From Planctomycetaceae bacterium (GTDB lineage: Bacteria; Planctomycetota; Planctomycetia; Planctomycetales; Planctomycetaceae), in the NCBI GenBank assembly GCA_021732845.1, contig JAKFUF010000188.1, positions 1-64,000 of the forward strand: DNA of 64,000 nt, written 5' to 3'. Position 1 is the stretch's first letter. Each line of letters starts with the position of its first letter. Position numbers and translations under genes: made by a program. Below are positions 19,290 to 28,035 of the stretch, one piece after another. The notes beneath the pieces are model-generated. The model was not told the origin of the DNA. It did no database searches and was given only the letters and a program-made list of their open reading frames with translations.

Positions 19290-20739
19290 CCAGATTCCCA
19301 CCCGCCGCGAGTTCCTCGCCAATTCCGCTTTCGGTGTCGGCGCGTTTGCCCTCGCGCACCTGATGGGTCAGGACAAGCTGTTGTCAGCCGCCGAAGCGGC
19401 CAAAGCACCGGGCAAGCCGGGTGAAAATCTGCCGCTGGACCTGCGAACCCGCATGCCGCACTTCGCTCCGAAGGCGAATGCCATGATCTCGCTGTTCATG
19501 CATGGCGGGCCATCGCACGTCGACCTGCTGGACCCCAAGCCGGAGCTGACGGCCAACAACGGCAAAGACTACAACAGCGACGTCGTATTCAGTTTTGTGA
19601 ACCGCGCCAGCAAGAAGCTGTTTGGCAGCCCCTACAAGTTCGCCAAGCATGGGCAGTGCGGAACGGATGTCTCCGAACTGCTGCCGAAGATTGCCGAAAT
19701 CGTCGACGACATGTGCGTCATCCGTTCGATGCACACCGGCCACAACGGGCACGAAGTCTCCATCCGTTACTTTCATGGCGGCATCGCCGGCGTCACCGGC
19801 CGCCCGACGATGGGCAGTTGGATCGTGTACGGTCTCGGCTCCGAATCGCAGAATCTGCCGGCCTACATGGTGCTGTCCGATCCCGGCGGACACCCGGTGG
19901 ATGGCACGCACAACTGGTCCAGTGGCTTCATGCCGCCGCTCTATCAGGGGACAGTCCTGCGGGCGGAAGAGCCCCGCATTTTGAACCTTGATCCACCTCC
20001 CCAACTCCGTGGCTCACTCCAGCAGCAGAACCTGGCGTTCCTCGAACAACTCAACCGCCGCCACCTGCAGCAGCACCCTGGCGAAACTGAACTCGAAGCC
20101 CGCATCGCCAGCTACGAACTGGCCGCGGCGATGCAGACCGCCGCCAAAGAGGCTCTCGATATCTCCAAAGAGCCCGCCCACATTCACACTCTCTACGGAC
20201 TCGACCGCCCCGAAACAAAATCCTACGGCGAACGCTGCCTAATTTCCCGCCGCCTCGTGGAGCGCGGCGTGCGGTTCGTCCAAATGTTCTTGGGCGGTCA
20301 GCCGTGGGACAACCACCAAAGCCTCAAGACCGGCCTGCCCGCTATCTGCAAGGCCACCGACCAGCCCGCTGCGGCCCTGGTCAAGGACCTCAAGCAACGG
20401 GGCATGCTGGATTCCACCATCGTTCACTGGGGCGGCGAGATCGGCCGCTTGCCGGTCTGCGAAGGCGAACTCAACGACAATGCCGGACGCGACCACAACG
20501 GCCAGGGGTTTTCGATTTGGCTGGCCGGCGGGGGCATCAAGGGCGGCATGACCTACGGCCAGACCGACGAAGTCGGCCACAAAGCCGCCGTCGACATCGT
20601 CACCCCCAACGACTATCAGGCGACGCTGCTGCAACTGCTGGGACTGGACCACACGAAGCTCGTCTACCACAGCAACGGCCGCGAACAACGGCTGATCGAT
20701 GGCCGGCCGGCACGGGTGATCAAGGAGATTCTGGCTTAA
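19279..20739 (+). CDS. DUF1501 family protein with Tat signal
   Basis: 486 residues. The N-terminus TRREFLANSAFGVGAFALA is a twin-arginine export signal. The body has the sulfatase/alkaline-phosphatase-like DUF1501 layout, with FMHGGPSHVDLLDPKP near residue 75, GRDHNGQGFSIWLAGGGIKGG near 410, and LLQLLGLDH at the end. It is almost always encoded directly behind a DUF1549/DUF1553 gene in planctomycetes, as here, with an 11-bp overlap suggesting translational coupling. The pair presumably acts together in the cell envelope; the substrate is unknown. Confidence 0.93.
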   Translation: MLTDQIPTRREFLANSAFGVGAFALAHLMGQDKLLSAAEAAKAPGKPGENLPLDLRTRMPHFAPKANAMISLFMHGGPSHVDLLDPKPELTANNGKDYNSDVVFSFVNRASKKLFGSPYKFAKHGQCGTDVSELLPKIAEIVDDMCVIRSMHTGHNGHEVSIRYFHGGIAGVTGRPTMGSWIVYGLGSESQNLPAYMVLSDPGGHPVDGTHNWSSGFMPPLYQGTVLRAEEPRILNLDPPPQLRGSLQQQNLAFLEQLNRRHLQQHPGETELEARIASYELAAAMQTAAKEALDISKEPAHIHTLYGLDRPETKSYGERCLISRRLVERGVRFVQMFLGGQPWDNHQSLKTGLPAICKATDQPAAALVKDLKQRGMLDSTIVHWGGEIGRLPVCEGELNDNAGRDHNGQGFSIWLAGGGIKGGMTYGQTDEVGHKAAVDIVTPNDYQATLLQLLGLDHTKLVYHSNGREQRLIDGRPARVIKEILA

Positions 20740-20745
20740 CTGGAT

Positions 20746-21315
20746 TCAACCTCTTGGAGGCCAGGGCCTGGTTATTCCATAGGCACTTCGTTGCCCCTCA
20801 TCTGCAAGCATTGGTTTGCAGGTCACGAGGATGCAATTGAATGTTCCATCCAGACCAAACTCAACCTGCCATTCAATCCAGGGAAATTCGTAGAACAAAA
20901 TGAATTCGCTCTCGTCCTCGTCCCTCCAAAATGGCGGGCCGAACGCATCCACAAAATGCTGTTCTCTCAATTGAGGCAAGTCAAATGTCTGTTCTCGACA
21001 ACGCATTTGGCCGGGAAACGGACGGGACAGTGGCGAGAATTTGTCGTAATGCCCAATATGAAATGAATCAATCGTGTTTTCATCGCAACCAATCGACAGC
21101 CCCAGCGAAGGATAAGAGTACTCCCGATCCTGCAACGGCTTTAGTTCCTCGACTGGACCAAGAAAGGAAATGGTTTCCAGCGGATCGCCGAACCGCGCCC
21201 CATTGAGCGATCCGCGTTCCAGATCAAAATTGAGTCGCAAATCCTTCGCTCGCTGCCACAGTTTCGTTGGATTCTTCGGGCAGAAGAAGGCTTCGAACAT
21301 TGCCGTCCCTTTCAT
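20746..21315 (-). CDS. Unrecognised 189-residue protein (intact copy of a duplicated gene)
   Basis: A soluble protein with several acidic and aromatic stretches (FWRDEDESEFILFYEFPWIEWQVEF). It closely matches the broken gene at 22960-23629 over almost its whole length, so the pair is a tandem duplication separated by the HEAT-repeat-like gene. Its start overlaps the stop of the small gene at 21312 in an ATGA arrangement, indicating translational coupling. It converges with the DUF1501 gene, their stops lying only a few bases apart. No family recognised; size and neighbourhood would fit a contact-system immunity-type protein, but nothing proves this. Confidence 0.7.
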   Translation of the reverse strand: MKGTAMFEAFFCPKNPTKLWQRAKDLRLNFDLERGSLNGARFGDPLETISFLGPVEELKPLQDREYSYPSLGLSIGCDENTIDSFHIGHYDKFSPLSRPFPGQMRCREQTFDLPQLREQHFVDAFGPPFWRDEDESEFILFYEFPWIEWQVEFGLDGTFNCILVTCKPMLADEGQRSAYGITRPWPPRG

Positions 21316-21494
21316 GTCGGCTCTGATTCCGGATGCGTCTTGATTTCCTCGCTCTTCCCCACATCCAATTCGGTCATTTCTCCGAATCGCGCTGCGGTCT
21401 GCGCCTGGGAATGCTGAGCGTACTCCATCGTCGGGCCAACAAGCCGAATTGCATCTTCAGTTGAATTAATGAGCATCCCCAAGTCAGAAGCCAT
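21312..21494 (-). CDS. Small hypothetical protein, possibly a fragment
   Basis: From the ATG at 21494 this gives about 60 residues (MASDLGMLINSTEDAIRLV...), ending in ATGA overlap with the downstream 189-residue gene. The frame stays open upstream to 21674, but that part overlaps the 3' end of the HEAT-like gene. It could be a genuine small coupled gene, or the remaining C-terminus of a larger protein. No family recognised. Confidence 0.4.
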   Translation of the reverse strand: MASDLGMLINSTEDAIRLVGPTMEYAQHSQAQTAARFGEMTELDVGKSEEIKTHPESEPT

Positions 21495-21597
21495 TCCTCG
21501 GGGGCAGATGTAGGGCACGCATTCCTGGGCCGGCCGAGGCGTCGCGAAACCGTCCCAGCCGCTACTTGTGGAGTCATCACTCCATGTAGTTCTTATA

Positions 21598-22932
21598 TCA
21601 AGTCTCCTCGTCGGATTGGTCCGGCATATCGACGGTGTGACAGTCTTCATTGGCATCACCGCGACATTCGTCAACGAGCCAGGCCGGCGCGTTATTCACG
21701 CGGCACAACAAGCGTGCCATCCAATAACGGCAGCTTTGGCAGGGCGTGTGGAAATAGACGATGAGACCAAGTTCGGAGCTATCGGCGGATTCGTTAGTTT
21801 CGAGCAGCGCGAGGAGATCCATCAACAGGCCATGACGATCGCACGGATCCAATGGCAAGTCGACTTGGTCCAGTAATCGCTGCTCATCCCCGGACTCGAA
21901 GTTCCTCACCAGTAATTTGACCACTGCACCATCAGTTCGATCGATTTCGAGTTTTTGAAGGGCCAATCGTCGCACAAGCGGGTGTGAATTCTGCCCGAGA
22001 GCACGGATTGCCCATCGACGAACTTCAGCGTCGCCATGATTCGCAAAAGCAATCAGACGCGCGTCAACCTGTGGCAACTCGCGGTTTGAGAACGTGCGCA
22101 GCACTTTGGCAATCACCGCCGGGTTCTGCTCGCGCCACAACCGCTTCAGGATCGGATGCAATGACGACTCTTCGGCCCGCATTCCCCACCCGCGCAGCCA
22201 ATACCCGTTGTCCGTCAAGTTGTGCGGGCTAAACAGTGTGTCGAGATCGAGAGGCTCCGAGACAGCGCGCGTGGCTCGCGAACTATTGTCGTCGGTTGGC
22301 AGATTTGCCTTTTGCTTCCAAGCCGCGGCAAAGCGAACCATTCCTGGATCGGTAACGTCAGTAAGAATCTCCCGTACCCGAGCCTCTCCCAAATTGTCCA
22401 CGGCACGTTGAATGACTTGATCGTCATCCCAATCCCAATCGTACGACTCTCGTTGCTTGCCGCGCCCGCTGGCGATCAGCCTCAGAGCGGCTTCGCCTTC
22501 CAGGTCGATCAGTTCCGACTCGCCGATCCAGAGGGAACTCGGAAAGTGCCGGTGGCTCACGAAATCATGAAGTTGTCTCCGAAGGTGTACGTCGCCATGC
22601 CGGGCGAAGTGATAGGCGATTTCACAATGTTGAGCGGCATTCCGGTCATTTTCAGGTGATTTCAAGGCCAACAGGATCGGGCCACGAAACTTCTGTGTCA
22701 TGCCCATTTTGGCGATCATCGTCCACAACCACTCGCCACGGCTGCTCTCACATTCGCGGTCATAGCGCTGGTCGGTCAGGCACGCTTTCAACAGGGAGTC
22801 TGGGTCCAAAATCCCCATTCCAGCCCATTGAAATGCCCGGCCCAATCCCTTTTGCAGCGCGTCCCGCTGTTGCTCGAGGGTCGGGCTGTCAGGTGGTGAG
22901 AAATTCTCGGGATACACAGTCGGAGCGGCCAA
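21598..22932 (-). CDS. HEAT-repeat-like protein
   Basis: 444 residues, no signal peptide. The C-terminal half has helical repeat units of the HEAT/PBS-lyase kind, for example DARLIAFANHGDAEVRRWAIRALGQNSHPLVRRLALQKL at about residues 290-330. The N-terminal half carries several WxW and EL-rich helices. Such repeats are protein-interaction scaffolds. It lies between the two copies of the 189-residue gene on the same strand. Confidence 0.6.
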   Translation of the reverse strand: MAAPTVYPENFSPPDSPTLEQQRDALQKGLGRAFQWAGMGILDPDSLLKACLTDQRYDRECESSRGEWLWTMIAKMGMTQKFRGPILLALKSPENDRNAAQHCEIAYHFARHGDVHLRRQLHDFVSHRHFPSSLWIGESELIDLEGEAALRLIASGRGKQRESYDWDWDDDQVIQRAVDNLGEARVREILTDVTDPGMVRFAAAWKQKANLPTDDNSSRATRAVSEPLDLDTLFSPHNLTDNGYWLRGWGMRAEESSLHPILKRLWREQNPAVIAKVLRTFSNRELPQVDARLIAFANHGDAEVRRWAIRALGQNSHPLVRRLALQKLEIDRTDGAVVKLLVRNFESGDEQRLLDQVDLPLDPCDRHGLLMDLLALLETNESADSSELGLIVYFHTPCQSCRYWMARLLCRVNNAPAWLVDECRGDANEDCHTVDMPDQSDEET

Positions 22933-22959
22933 GATTTGTTGGTGAACCGGGGTTATTCG

Positions 22960-23629
22960 TCACCATTCGCCTGTGAGATCAGAACACAGCCCCGCCAAGA
23001 TCGCAAACGACCGCAGCCGCGAATGTTGGTCGAAAATGGACACGGTCGCCATGATTTGGTCCGCATCGAAATGGCGGATCGAATTCAACCTCTTGCGGCC
23101 AGAGATGGGTAACGCCATGGGCTGTCCGCTGCGCCTCATTGGTTTGGAAGTCACAAGGATGCAGTTGAACGATCCATCCAGTTGAAACTCAACCTGCCAA
23201 TCGATCCAGGGAAATTCGTAGAACAGGAGGACTTCGCTCTCGTCCTCGTCCCTCCAATGGCGACCCGAACGCATCCAAGAAATGCTGCTCCGTCAGCTTG
23301 GCCAGGTCAAATGTCTTTTCTCACCAATGCAATTGGCCAGAATATGGGCCGAACAATGGCGAGTAATAGTCGTGTTGGACAATTTCAAACGAATCAACCA
23401 TGCACTCATCGCAGCCGATGGACAGCCCCAGCGAAGAGTAGGAGTACTCCCGATCCTGCAACTGCCTCAAATCTTCAACTGGACCGAGGAAAGAAATGGC
23501 CTCCAGCGGATCGCCCAGCCGCACTCCATTGAGCGATCCGAGTTCCAGATCAAAATCCAGTTGCAGATCATTCGCCCGCGCCCACAATTTCGTGGGGTAC
23601 TTCGGCCCGAAGAATGACATGTCTCGCAA
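22960..23629 (-). pseudogene. Degenerate tandem paralogue of the gene at 20746-21315
   Basis: The N-terminal half (from 23629) matches the intact copy closely, including SFLGPVEDLRQLQDREYSYSSLGLSIGCDE. At about 23318 the frame meets a TGA where the intact copy has CGA (SGQLHW-stop versus SGQMRC-R). Similarity resumes after it (EKTFDLAKLTEQHFLDAFG), then shifts frame before WRDEDESEVLLFYEFPWIDW. One nonsense change plus one frameshift makes it a pseudogene unless the sequence has errors. A short downstream ORF (23274-22960) covers the second half. Confidence 0.75.
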
Positions 23630-23642
23630 TCGCGAGTAGGGG

Positions 23643-24065
23643 CTAATTGGGTATGACCTTCGCTGACTTCAGAAAAAGCGCCCCCGCCCCTCGCATTTCC
23701 CCCATTCCGGCGCCTGGCTCGCCCTCGAGAATCGCGGGACCTCCGATCTTGAGCGCCAAGGCCTTTTCCTGTTCCGCTGGGTCGGTGACAGTAGCGTCGA
23801 TCACGATATAGCCGACTTGCCCTTGAACCGTGACATACTCCAAGCCGTTTATTGATATTCTGTGGGATGCGGTGACCTTCTCCACGCTCAGCCGCACGTT
23901 CTTTCCCTGGTACTTCTTGCTGGCTGCACTGCTGTCCTTTTGAAAGTCGATGAGGATCGCTTTGGGATCACCCGTCGCGCTGCCGCCGCAACCAACGGTA
24001 CACAGTGACATTCCGACTGCCAACCCGACGATTGCCGGTCCCACGAACAGACGTTCCCGCAACAT
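23643..24065 (-). CDS. Small lipoprotein, OB-fold tRNA_anti-like
   Basis: About 140 residues from the ATG at 24065, chosen because it opens a signal peptide ending in a lipobox-like CTVGCGG. The mature part has the spacing of the OB-fold tRNA_anti-like family: a helix with AILIDFQKD, then KKYQGKNVRLSVEKV and GLEYVTVQGQVGYIVI. It lies at the left border of the cassette array: the degenerate attC at 24136-24225 is upstream of its start, but I find no attC downstream of its stop. Confidence 0.6.
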   Translation of the reverse strand: MLRERLFVGPAIVGLAVGMSLCTVGCGGSATGDPKAILIDFQKDSSAASKKYQGKNVRLSVEKVTASHRISINGLEYVTVQGQVGYIVIDATVTDPAEQEKALALKIGGPAILEGEPGAGMGEMRGAGALFLKSAKVIPN

Positions 24066-24135
24066 GTTGTTCTCCTTGAGTGGCACGGGTATACTCACCC
24101 GTGTCTTCCCTAGTCTTATGAGGTAACGCGAACCT

Positions 24136-24225
24136 GCCGAATGTTACCGTTCACCGGGCTGCGGCAAACGACGTTGATTTAGGAACCAGCGCTGCCTGCA
24201 GCTCGGGTGCAACGGATTGTTCGGG
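24136..24225 (-). repeat. Degenerate attC (family 3), probable left end of the integron array
   Basis: The right core is GTTCGGG and the left core GCCGAAT. The interior shares CACCGGGCTGCGGC and CTCGGGTGCAACG-like blocks with the family-3 sites at 31684, 32683 and 33142. Both cores deviate from the consensus, so it may be inactive. Nothing attC-like is found further left. Confidence 0.5.
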
Positions 24226-24312
24226 GGCATCGGGCCGCCTCGTCAACGCCGACCGATCAGTCGTGCAACATTAGAGGCATGGCACACTGCCCTACTTATC
24301 CTTCTGCTTAAG

Positions 24313-25122
24313 TCAGTGGGCTGGAGCGACCCGGATCAGCAATTGAGCAAGCAATTCGTTGTTTGGCAGCATGTTGGGATCGATTGAGCACCACGGCAAG
24401 AGCGCCCCTTGCTTGCGGAACTCGAGCGTACTGCCTCCCAGCACCACGAAAATACTGCTGACCTCCGACCAGTCAAGTCGCTTGTCCTTGTACCGCAGAC
24501 CATCCTCGCGAATCCCTAGCTTTCCAAACATCACCGTCTCGCCGGCGCTTACGGCCTCAAGTGCCGCTGGAAGCATTTCAGCGGCGACGCGCTGCACCAT
24601 CGATTGGATGAACTGGCCACCGTCTTCGACATCCCGAGTAATGTCGAAGGCTCTTCCATCTTCGGCAATAAGTCGAAATTTGCCGCCAGCAGCGGCGGGC
24701 GAAAGCAATTCCGTGATGTCAGACCATCGCAGCACGTCGATGGCATTACCTACTTTGATGACCAGAGCGTCATTGTAGACGGTATATCCGGGGCGAGCGA
24801 TCACTTTTGGCGGCATTCGGACTGCGCGCCAAGCCAGCACTGCGGAGCCGATACCGATTGCGAAAGCGACTGCGGCCGCCGCCAGCATCACAAAGGGCGG
24901 AAACTCTGCCGGGACACGACCACTGAGGTGGAGCCAGACGAAATAGACCGCCAACGCCGGGAATGCCACTGCCAGGACGCAGGGTACTACCCTTTCGACG
25001 TCCGTAAGCTGATCGACGTAACCCAACCATCCCGCCGGCGGGTGGACGCTGACCGGTTCGCCGAGGTCCGACGTTCTGTCGCGCTGATGTTCGTCCACCA
25101 CTCGTAAACCCTCCGCCGCCAA
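24313..25122 (-). CDS. Membrane protein, DUF6585-like, in the last recognisable cassette
   Basis: 269 residues with two membrane helices at about residues 50-100 and a cytoplasmic C-terminal domain. That domain contains paired beta strands VYNDALVIKVGNAIDVLRWSDI and EDGLRYKDKRLDWSEVSSIFV, a PH-like repeat layout seen in DUF6585 proteins. Unlike the other cassette genes, its start is 87 bp from the nearest core site (25209), leaving room for its own promoter. A degenerate attC follows its stop at 24136-24225. Confidence 0.5.
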   Translation of the reverse strand: MAAEGLRVVDEHQRDRTSDLGEPVSVHPPAGWLGYVDQLTDVERVVPCVLAVAFPALAVYFVWLHLSGRVPAEFPPFVMLAAAAVAFAIGIGSAVLAWRAVRMPPKVIARPGYTVYNDALVIKVGNAIDVLRWSDITELLSPAAAGGKFRLIAEDGRAFDITRDVEDGGQFIQSMVQRVAAEMLPAALEAVSAGETVMFGKLGIREDGLRYKDKRLDWSEVSSIFVVLGGSTLEFRKQGALLPWCSIDPNMLPNNELLAQLLIRVAPAH

Positions 25123-25208
25123 ACAGGTATTCGACCGCCGAAGTGCGGTAGAATATCACCGTAGTTTGGCCGTGTAGTATGGACCTGTCGATTTCGATTT
25201 GTCAATCA

Positions 25209-25295
25209 GCAAAACGAGTTGCGGCGGGGCACCGGAGAGTTTGAAGGCCCAGAAGCGAATCATGCCCCGCAGTCTGCTGCAGCACCTGGTTCGGC
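25209..25295 (-). repeat. attC, family 2 (degenerate left core)
   Basis: Right core GTTCGGC at 25289-25295 with the family-2 flank CTGCTGCAGCACCTG. The left core is GCAAAAC rather than GCCGAAC or GCCTAAC, so the cut site facing the array end looks decayed. Confidence 0.65.
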
Positions 25296-25799
25296 GTCTG
25301 GGGCATTCCCAGCGAGCAACCCGCTGGCGAGGACCGCAGTCGCCACCTCCGCGTACAGCCCGAAACCCTCGGCCAGCACCCATCGCAACTCAGCCGCGCC
25401 TTGATACCACGGCTCCGGGTACACCGGTGCCTCGGACAGCACCGGGCCGAACCGCTGGTCGGCTTTCCGCATGAGCAACCCGAATGGGTCGCCGATGTGC
25501 CCGGTTGGCACCCGCGCCACCAAGATGAACTCAGCCACGCCAAGCCGGAGCACGAGGTTCACGCCCAGTTCGCCAGGCACGCCGGCCTCGCGGGTTGCGT
25601 AGAACTTTTCCCGCCGGCCGAACCGGAACGCACGCCCGGTGGTAGCCAGCGCGGCTTCCTGTTCCGCGGCGGGTAGGTCGCGCGCCGGCGGCCTGCCGCC
25701 GCCCCGGCTGGCAGCGCACAGGTCGTACCATCGCCGGGAAAAGTCGAGCCGGTGAAGTAGCCCGAGCAACCTCTCATGTGCGGCGTTCTTGTCTTGCAT
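25260..25799 (-). CDS. Cassette gene, hypothetical 179-residue protein
   Basis: Starts 17 bp from the core site at 25816 and runs into its own attC, where the stop codon lies. The product is soluble, alanine- and glycine-rich, with VNLVLRLGVAEFILVARVPTG and YPEPWYQGAAELRWVLAEG stretches. No family recognised. The C-terminal residues are encoded by attC sequence. Confidence 0.6.
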   Translation of the reverse strand: MQDKNAAHERLLGLLHRLDFSRRWYDLCAASRGGGRPPARDLPAAEQEAALATTGRAFRFGRREKFYATREAGVPGELGVNLVLRLGVAEFILVARVPTGHIGDPFGLLMRKADQRFGPVLSEAPVYPEPWYQGAAELRWVLAEGFGLYAEVATAVLASGLLAGNAPDAEPGAAADCGA

Positions 25800-25815
25800 T
25801 CGGGCGCTCTCCGCC

Positions 25816-25912
25816 GCCGAACGATCAAGCTCACCGGCCCGGCGGCATCAGGGGCCGATGAAGTATCAGAAACGAATCATGCCGCCGGGTCTGGTGCAGC
25901 ACCTGGTTCGGC
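25816..25912 (-). repeat. attC, family 2
   Basis: Left core GCCGAAC (25816-25822), right core GTTCGGC (25906-25912). The interior inverted arms are GATCAAGCTCACC... and GGTGCAGCACCTG. Confidence 0.85.
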
Positions 25913-26251
25913 ATCTCGGCCCTGCTTTGGATACCCGAACTCCACTTGGCATGTGCCATCCGACCCAACTCGAAGAAGCAGTTCATCCCAGGGCTTTGCC
26001 CAGCGGCGCTGGACGGCTGACAACTCCGTCACAACGTGGATCGCTGTCATCGGCGGGGAGTGATACCGCTCGCTGGTGCCATGAACCGAGGCAACGATGA
26101 TGTCACAATGCCCGCTCGTGGTGTCGGCCCACTTCACGGAGATGACATCCTGATCCCACGCGCGCGGCTTGGTCGGGACGGCCGCCACGACTGTCTGGGC
26201 CAGCCGCTTGAGCACAACGTCAAGCTGTGTGAGTGCTTCTGCCTCGCCCAC
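25877..26251 (-). CDS. Cassette gene, hypothetical 124-residue protein
   Basis: Starts 17 bp after the core at 26268. A soluble alpha/beta-looking protein with VISVKWADTTSGHCDIIVASV and ELLLRVGSDGTCQVEFGYP. Its stop lies inside its attC, as for its neighbour. No family recognised. Confidence 0.6.
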   Translation of the reverse strand: MGEAEALTQLDVVLKRLAQTVVAAVPTKPRAWDQDVISVKWADTTSGHCDIIVASVHGTSERYHSPPMTAIHVVTELSAVQRRWAKPWDELLLRVGSDGTCQVEFGYPKQGRDAEPGAAPDPAA

Positions 26252-26267
26252 TCCAACGCCCTCCGCC

Positions 26268-26363
26268 GCCTAACGACAAAGCTCAGCAGCGGCGGGGCAC
26301 CAGTGAGCTATGAATCCCAGTAACGAATCATGCCCCGCCGTCTGCTGCAGCGCCTGGTTCGGC
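26268..26363 (-). repeat. attC, family 2
   Basis: Left core GCCTAAC (26268-26274), right core GTTCGGC (26357-26363). The mixed core types suggest recombination between a GTTAGGC and a GTTCGGC site. Confidence 0.85.
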
Positions 26364-26369
26364 GCTCGC

Positions 26370-26834
26370 CTACCTGCGGAGGTTCTTGAACGTGAACCAC
26401 GCTTTGATTTCCACCTTCGTGTCGGGCTTGCTACCGTCGTAGTAGTTCACGTCCGTGGTCGTCGCAGTCCAGTGAACGAGGAACTTGTTGCCCTGGCGCT
26501 CCAGGAACCGCACCACGTTCTTGTTCAGGTCGCCGTGCTCGCAGTAGTACAGGCAGGAGACATGATCCTGCTTCTCGTCGTCCCAAGCGGCTGGGATGGA
26601 GAACTGGCGGCCAACCATTTTGGACACGTCGAGCTTCTTCAGGGAGACCTCCGCGTTGGGCTGCGGGGCCAGTTCGGCCGTGTCCGGTAGCGTCTGAATT
26701 GGCTTCACCTTCGTGTACATGTACAGGAGCAACTCGACTGCACCATCCCGCTCAACACTTGGATGGTCGGGTGCTTCACGACGTAAATCTCGTCGCCGTT
26801 GAAGCCGTGCAACACAAGCGTTCCCACCTCCATC
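26370..26834 (-). pseudogene. Cassette gene broken by a probable frameshift
   Basis: An ATG at 26834, 13 bp after the core site, opens a plausible protein (MEVGTLVLHGFNGDEIYVVK...HPTIQVLSG) that stops after about 42 codons. From about 26760 a second frame continues smoothly as DGAVELLLYMYTKVKPIQTL to the end at 26370 (IKAWFTFKNLRR). The upstream part of that second frame is arginine-rich nonsense lying over the first frame. A one-base shift near 26745-26765 would join them into one protein of about 155 residues. Either a real mutation or a sequencing error. No family recognised. Confidence 0.6.
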
Positions 26835-26846
26835 GCTGCTCCTTCG

Positions 26847-26943
26847 CCGAACGAGTGCGTTCACTTGCCGGGCCGGCTGCAAGGAACGTGATGTCTCGAA
26901 ATACCGTCATGCCGGCCCGGTCAAGTGCAACGCTTAGTTCGGC
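26847..26943 (-). repeat. attC, family 2
   Basis: Left core GCCGAAC (26847-26853), right core GTTCGGC (26937-26943). Interior arms TGCCGGGCCGGC and GCCGGCCCGGTCAAGTGCA can pair. Confidence 0.85.
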
Positions 26944-26990
26944 GTCCACCTGAGCCACACGAGCTATCACGGGCACGTCCATTGCATGCT

Positions 26991-27437
26991 CTATTTCTTT
27001 TCCTCTTGCTCCCTGAACTGGAAGTAGCCGATTCGCCACTTGCCATTCGCCTTGTCCTTGACAACGCGAAGTGAAAACTGGAATCCCTTCTCTTTAGTCT
27101 TGAAGGTGCCCTTGAAGAATGCCTCATCCTGGTCCGGGGCAATCTCCTCTGACTGGAAAACAGGATCGACAAATCCCCGGATGGCAATGCTGTTGTTTAG
27201 CCACTCGCGCAAACGAGTCTCCCCGTCCTTGGCAAAGGCCATCTGCAGCGATGAGTCGATCAGGCTTTCGGCCTGCTCGAGTTTGCCGGTGAAAGCGACG
27301 TCAAAAAAGTCCGTCGCCACGCCCTTGGCCCATTTCAATTCCGCCGCCTTTTTCTCGTTCGCATCGGCTCCGTCAGCAGGTGGAATGAACCAAGTCAGCA
27401 GCAAAAGTCCAGCGGCGAGAGCGTACAATCGGATCAT
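26991..27437 (-). CDS. Cassette gene, secreted NTF2-like protein
   Basis: About 148 residues from the ATG at 27437, which opens a clear signal peptide (MIRLYALAAGLLLLTWFIPPADG). The mature part (AKGVATDFFDVAFTGKLEQA ... GKWRIGYFQFREQ) has the helix-then-sheet order of DUF4878/NTF2-like proteins. An alternative in-frame start at 27452 touches the core site. Function unknown; the fold assignment is tentative. Confidence 0.6.
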   Translation of the reverse strand: MIRLYALAAGLLLLTWFIPPADGADANEKKAAELKWAKGVATDFFDVAFTGKLEQAESLIDSSLQMAFAKDGETRLREWLNNSIAIRGFVDPVFQSEEIAPDQDEAFFKGTFKTKEKGFQFSLRVVKDKANGKWRIGYFQFREQEEKK

Positions 27438-27452
27438 ACGTCGTCCTTTCAA

Positions 27453-27550
27453 GCCGAACGAACAAGCTCACCCGCGGCGACCCCTGGGTGAGACAGTGAA
27501 ATCCCGAAAGCAGTAGTGCGGCCGCCGTCGGGTGCAGCAACTGGTTCGGC
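27453..27550 (-). repeat. attC, family 2
   Basis: Left core GCCGAAC (27453-27459), right core GTTCGGC (27544-27550). Arms CAAGCTCACCCGCGGCG and CGCCGTCGGGTGCAGC pair with one or more extrahelical bases. Confidence 0.88.
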
Positions 27551-27574
27551 CAATCCGGCGCAATTGCCCCTTGA

Positions 27575-27919
27575 TTATCGGTATGGACCAAAGCCGCCGA
27601 CAAAACCCAAGCGGCCGGCATATCCGTTTTCTTCACAATGCTTCAAGAGCTTGCCGAGTAAATCCGGTTCAGGCGGGTCAAATGTGAGATCAAAGTTGAT
27701 TTTGTTTCCTGCCCGACTCACCTCCGCTTTCTGATACCCAGGTTGTTTCGTCAGCCAATCTAAAACCTCGTGATCGTCGGGTGGAAGAGCCTGGTATTCG
27801 ACCCGAAGCGTGTAGTTCGAGTAAATGGTTCGCCTGCGAGCCTGATCCCAGAAGTAAACACTTCCGATTAGGCTCACGATTCCGACTACGAACACCACCC
27901 ATGCAAGTCGAGACTTCAT
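27575..27919 (-). CDS. Cassette gene, membrane-anchored hypothetical protein
   Basis: 114 residues, start 20 bp after the core at 27939. One N-terminal membrane helix (LAWVVFVVGIVSLIGSVYFW), then a soluble domain of about 85 residues (YSNYTLRVEYQALPPDDHEV). No family recognised. Confidence 0.65.
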   Translation of the reverse strand: MKSRLAWVVFVVGIVSLIGSVYFWDQARRRTIYSNYTLRVEYQALPPDDHEVLDWLTKQPGYQKAEVSRAGNKINFDLTFDPPEPDLLGKLLKHCEENGYAGRLGFVGGFGPYR

Positions 27920-27938
27920 AGAGTGTCCCCTTCTTGTG

Positions 27939-28035
27939 GCCGAACGCCCAGGTTAACCCGTGTGTGCCGCGGGCGGGATTGAACTCACAGCAAAAGCCGC
28001 CTGCGGCACACCTCGGGTTGAACCGCTTGTTAGGC
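27939..28035 (-). repeat. attC, family 1
   Basis: Left core GCCGAAC (27939-27945), right core GTTAGGC (28029-28035). The bottom strand folds as R''-L''-distal stem-L'-R', with L'' carrying one extra C relative to L' (extrahelical base). A conserved flank block follows at about 28036-28093. Confidence 0.93.
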
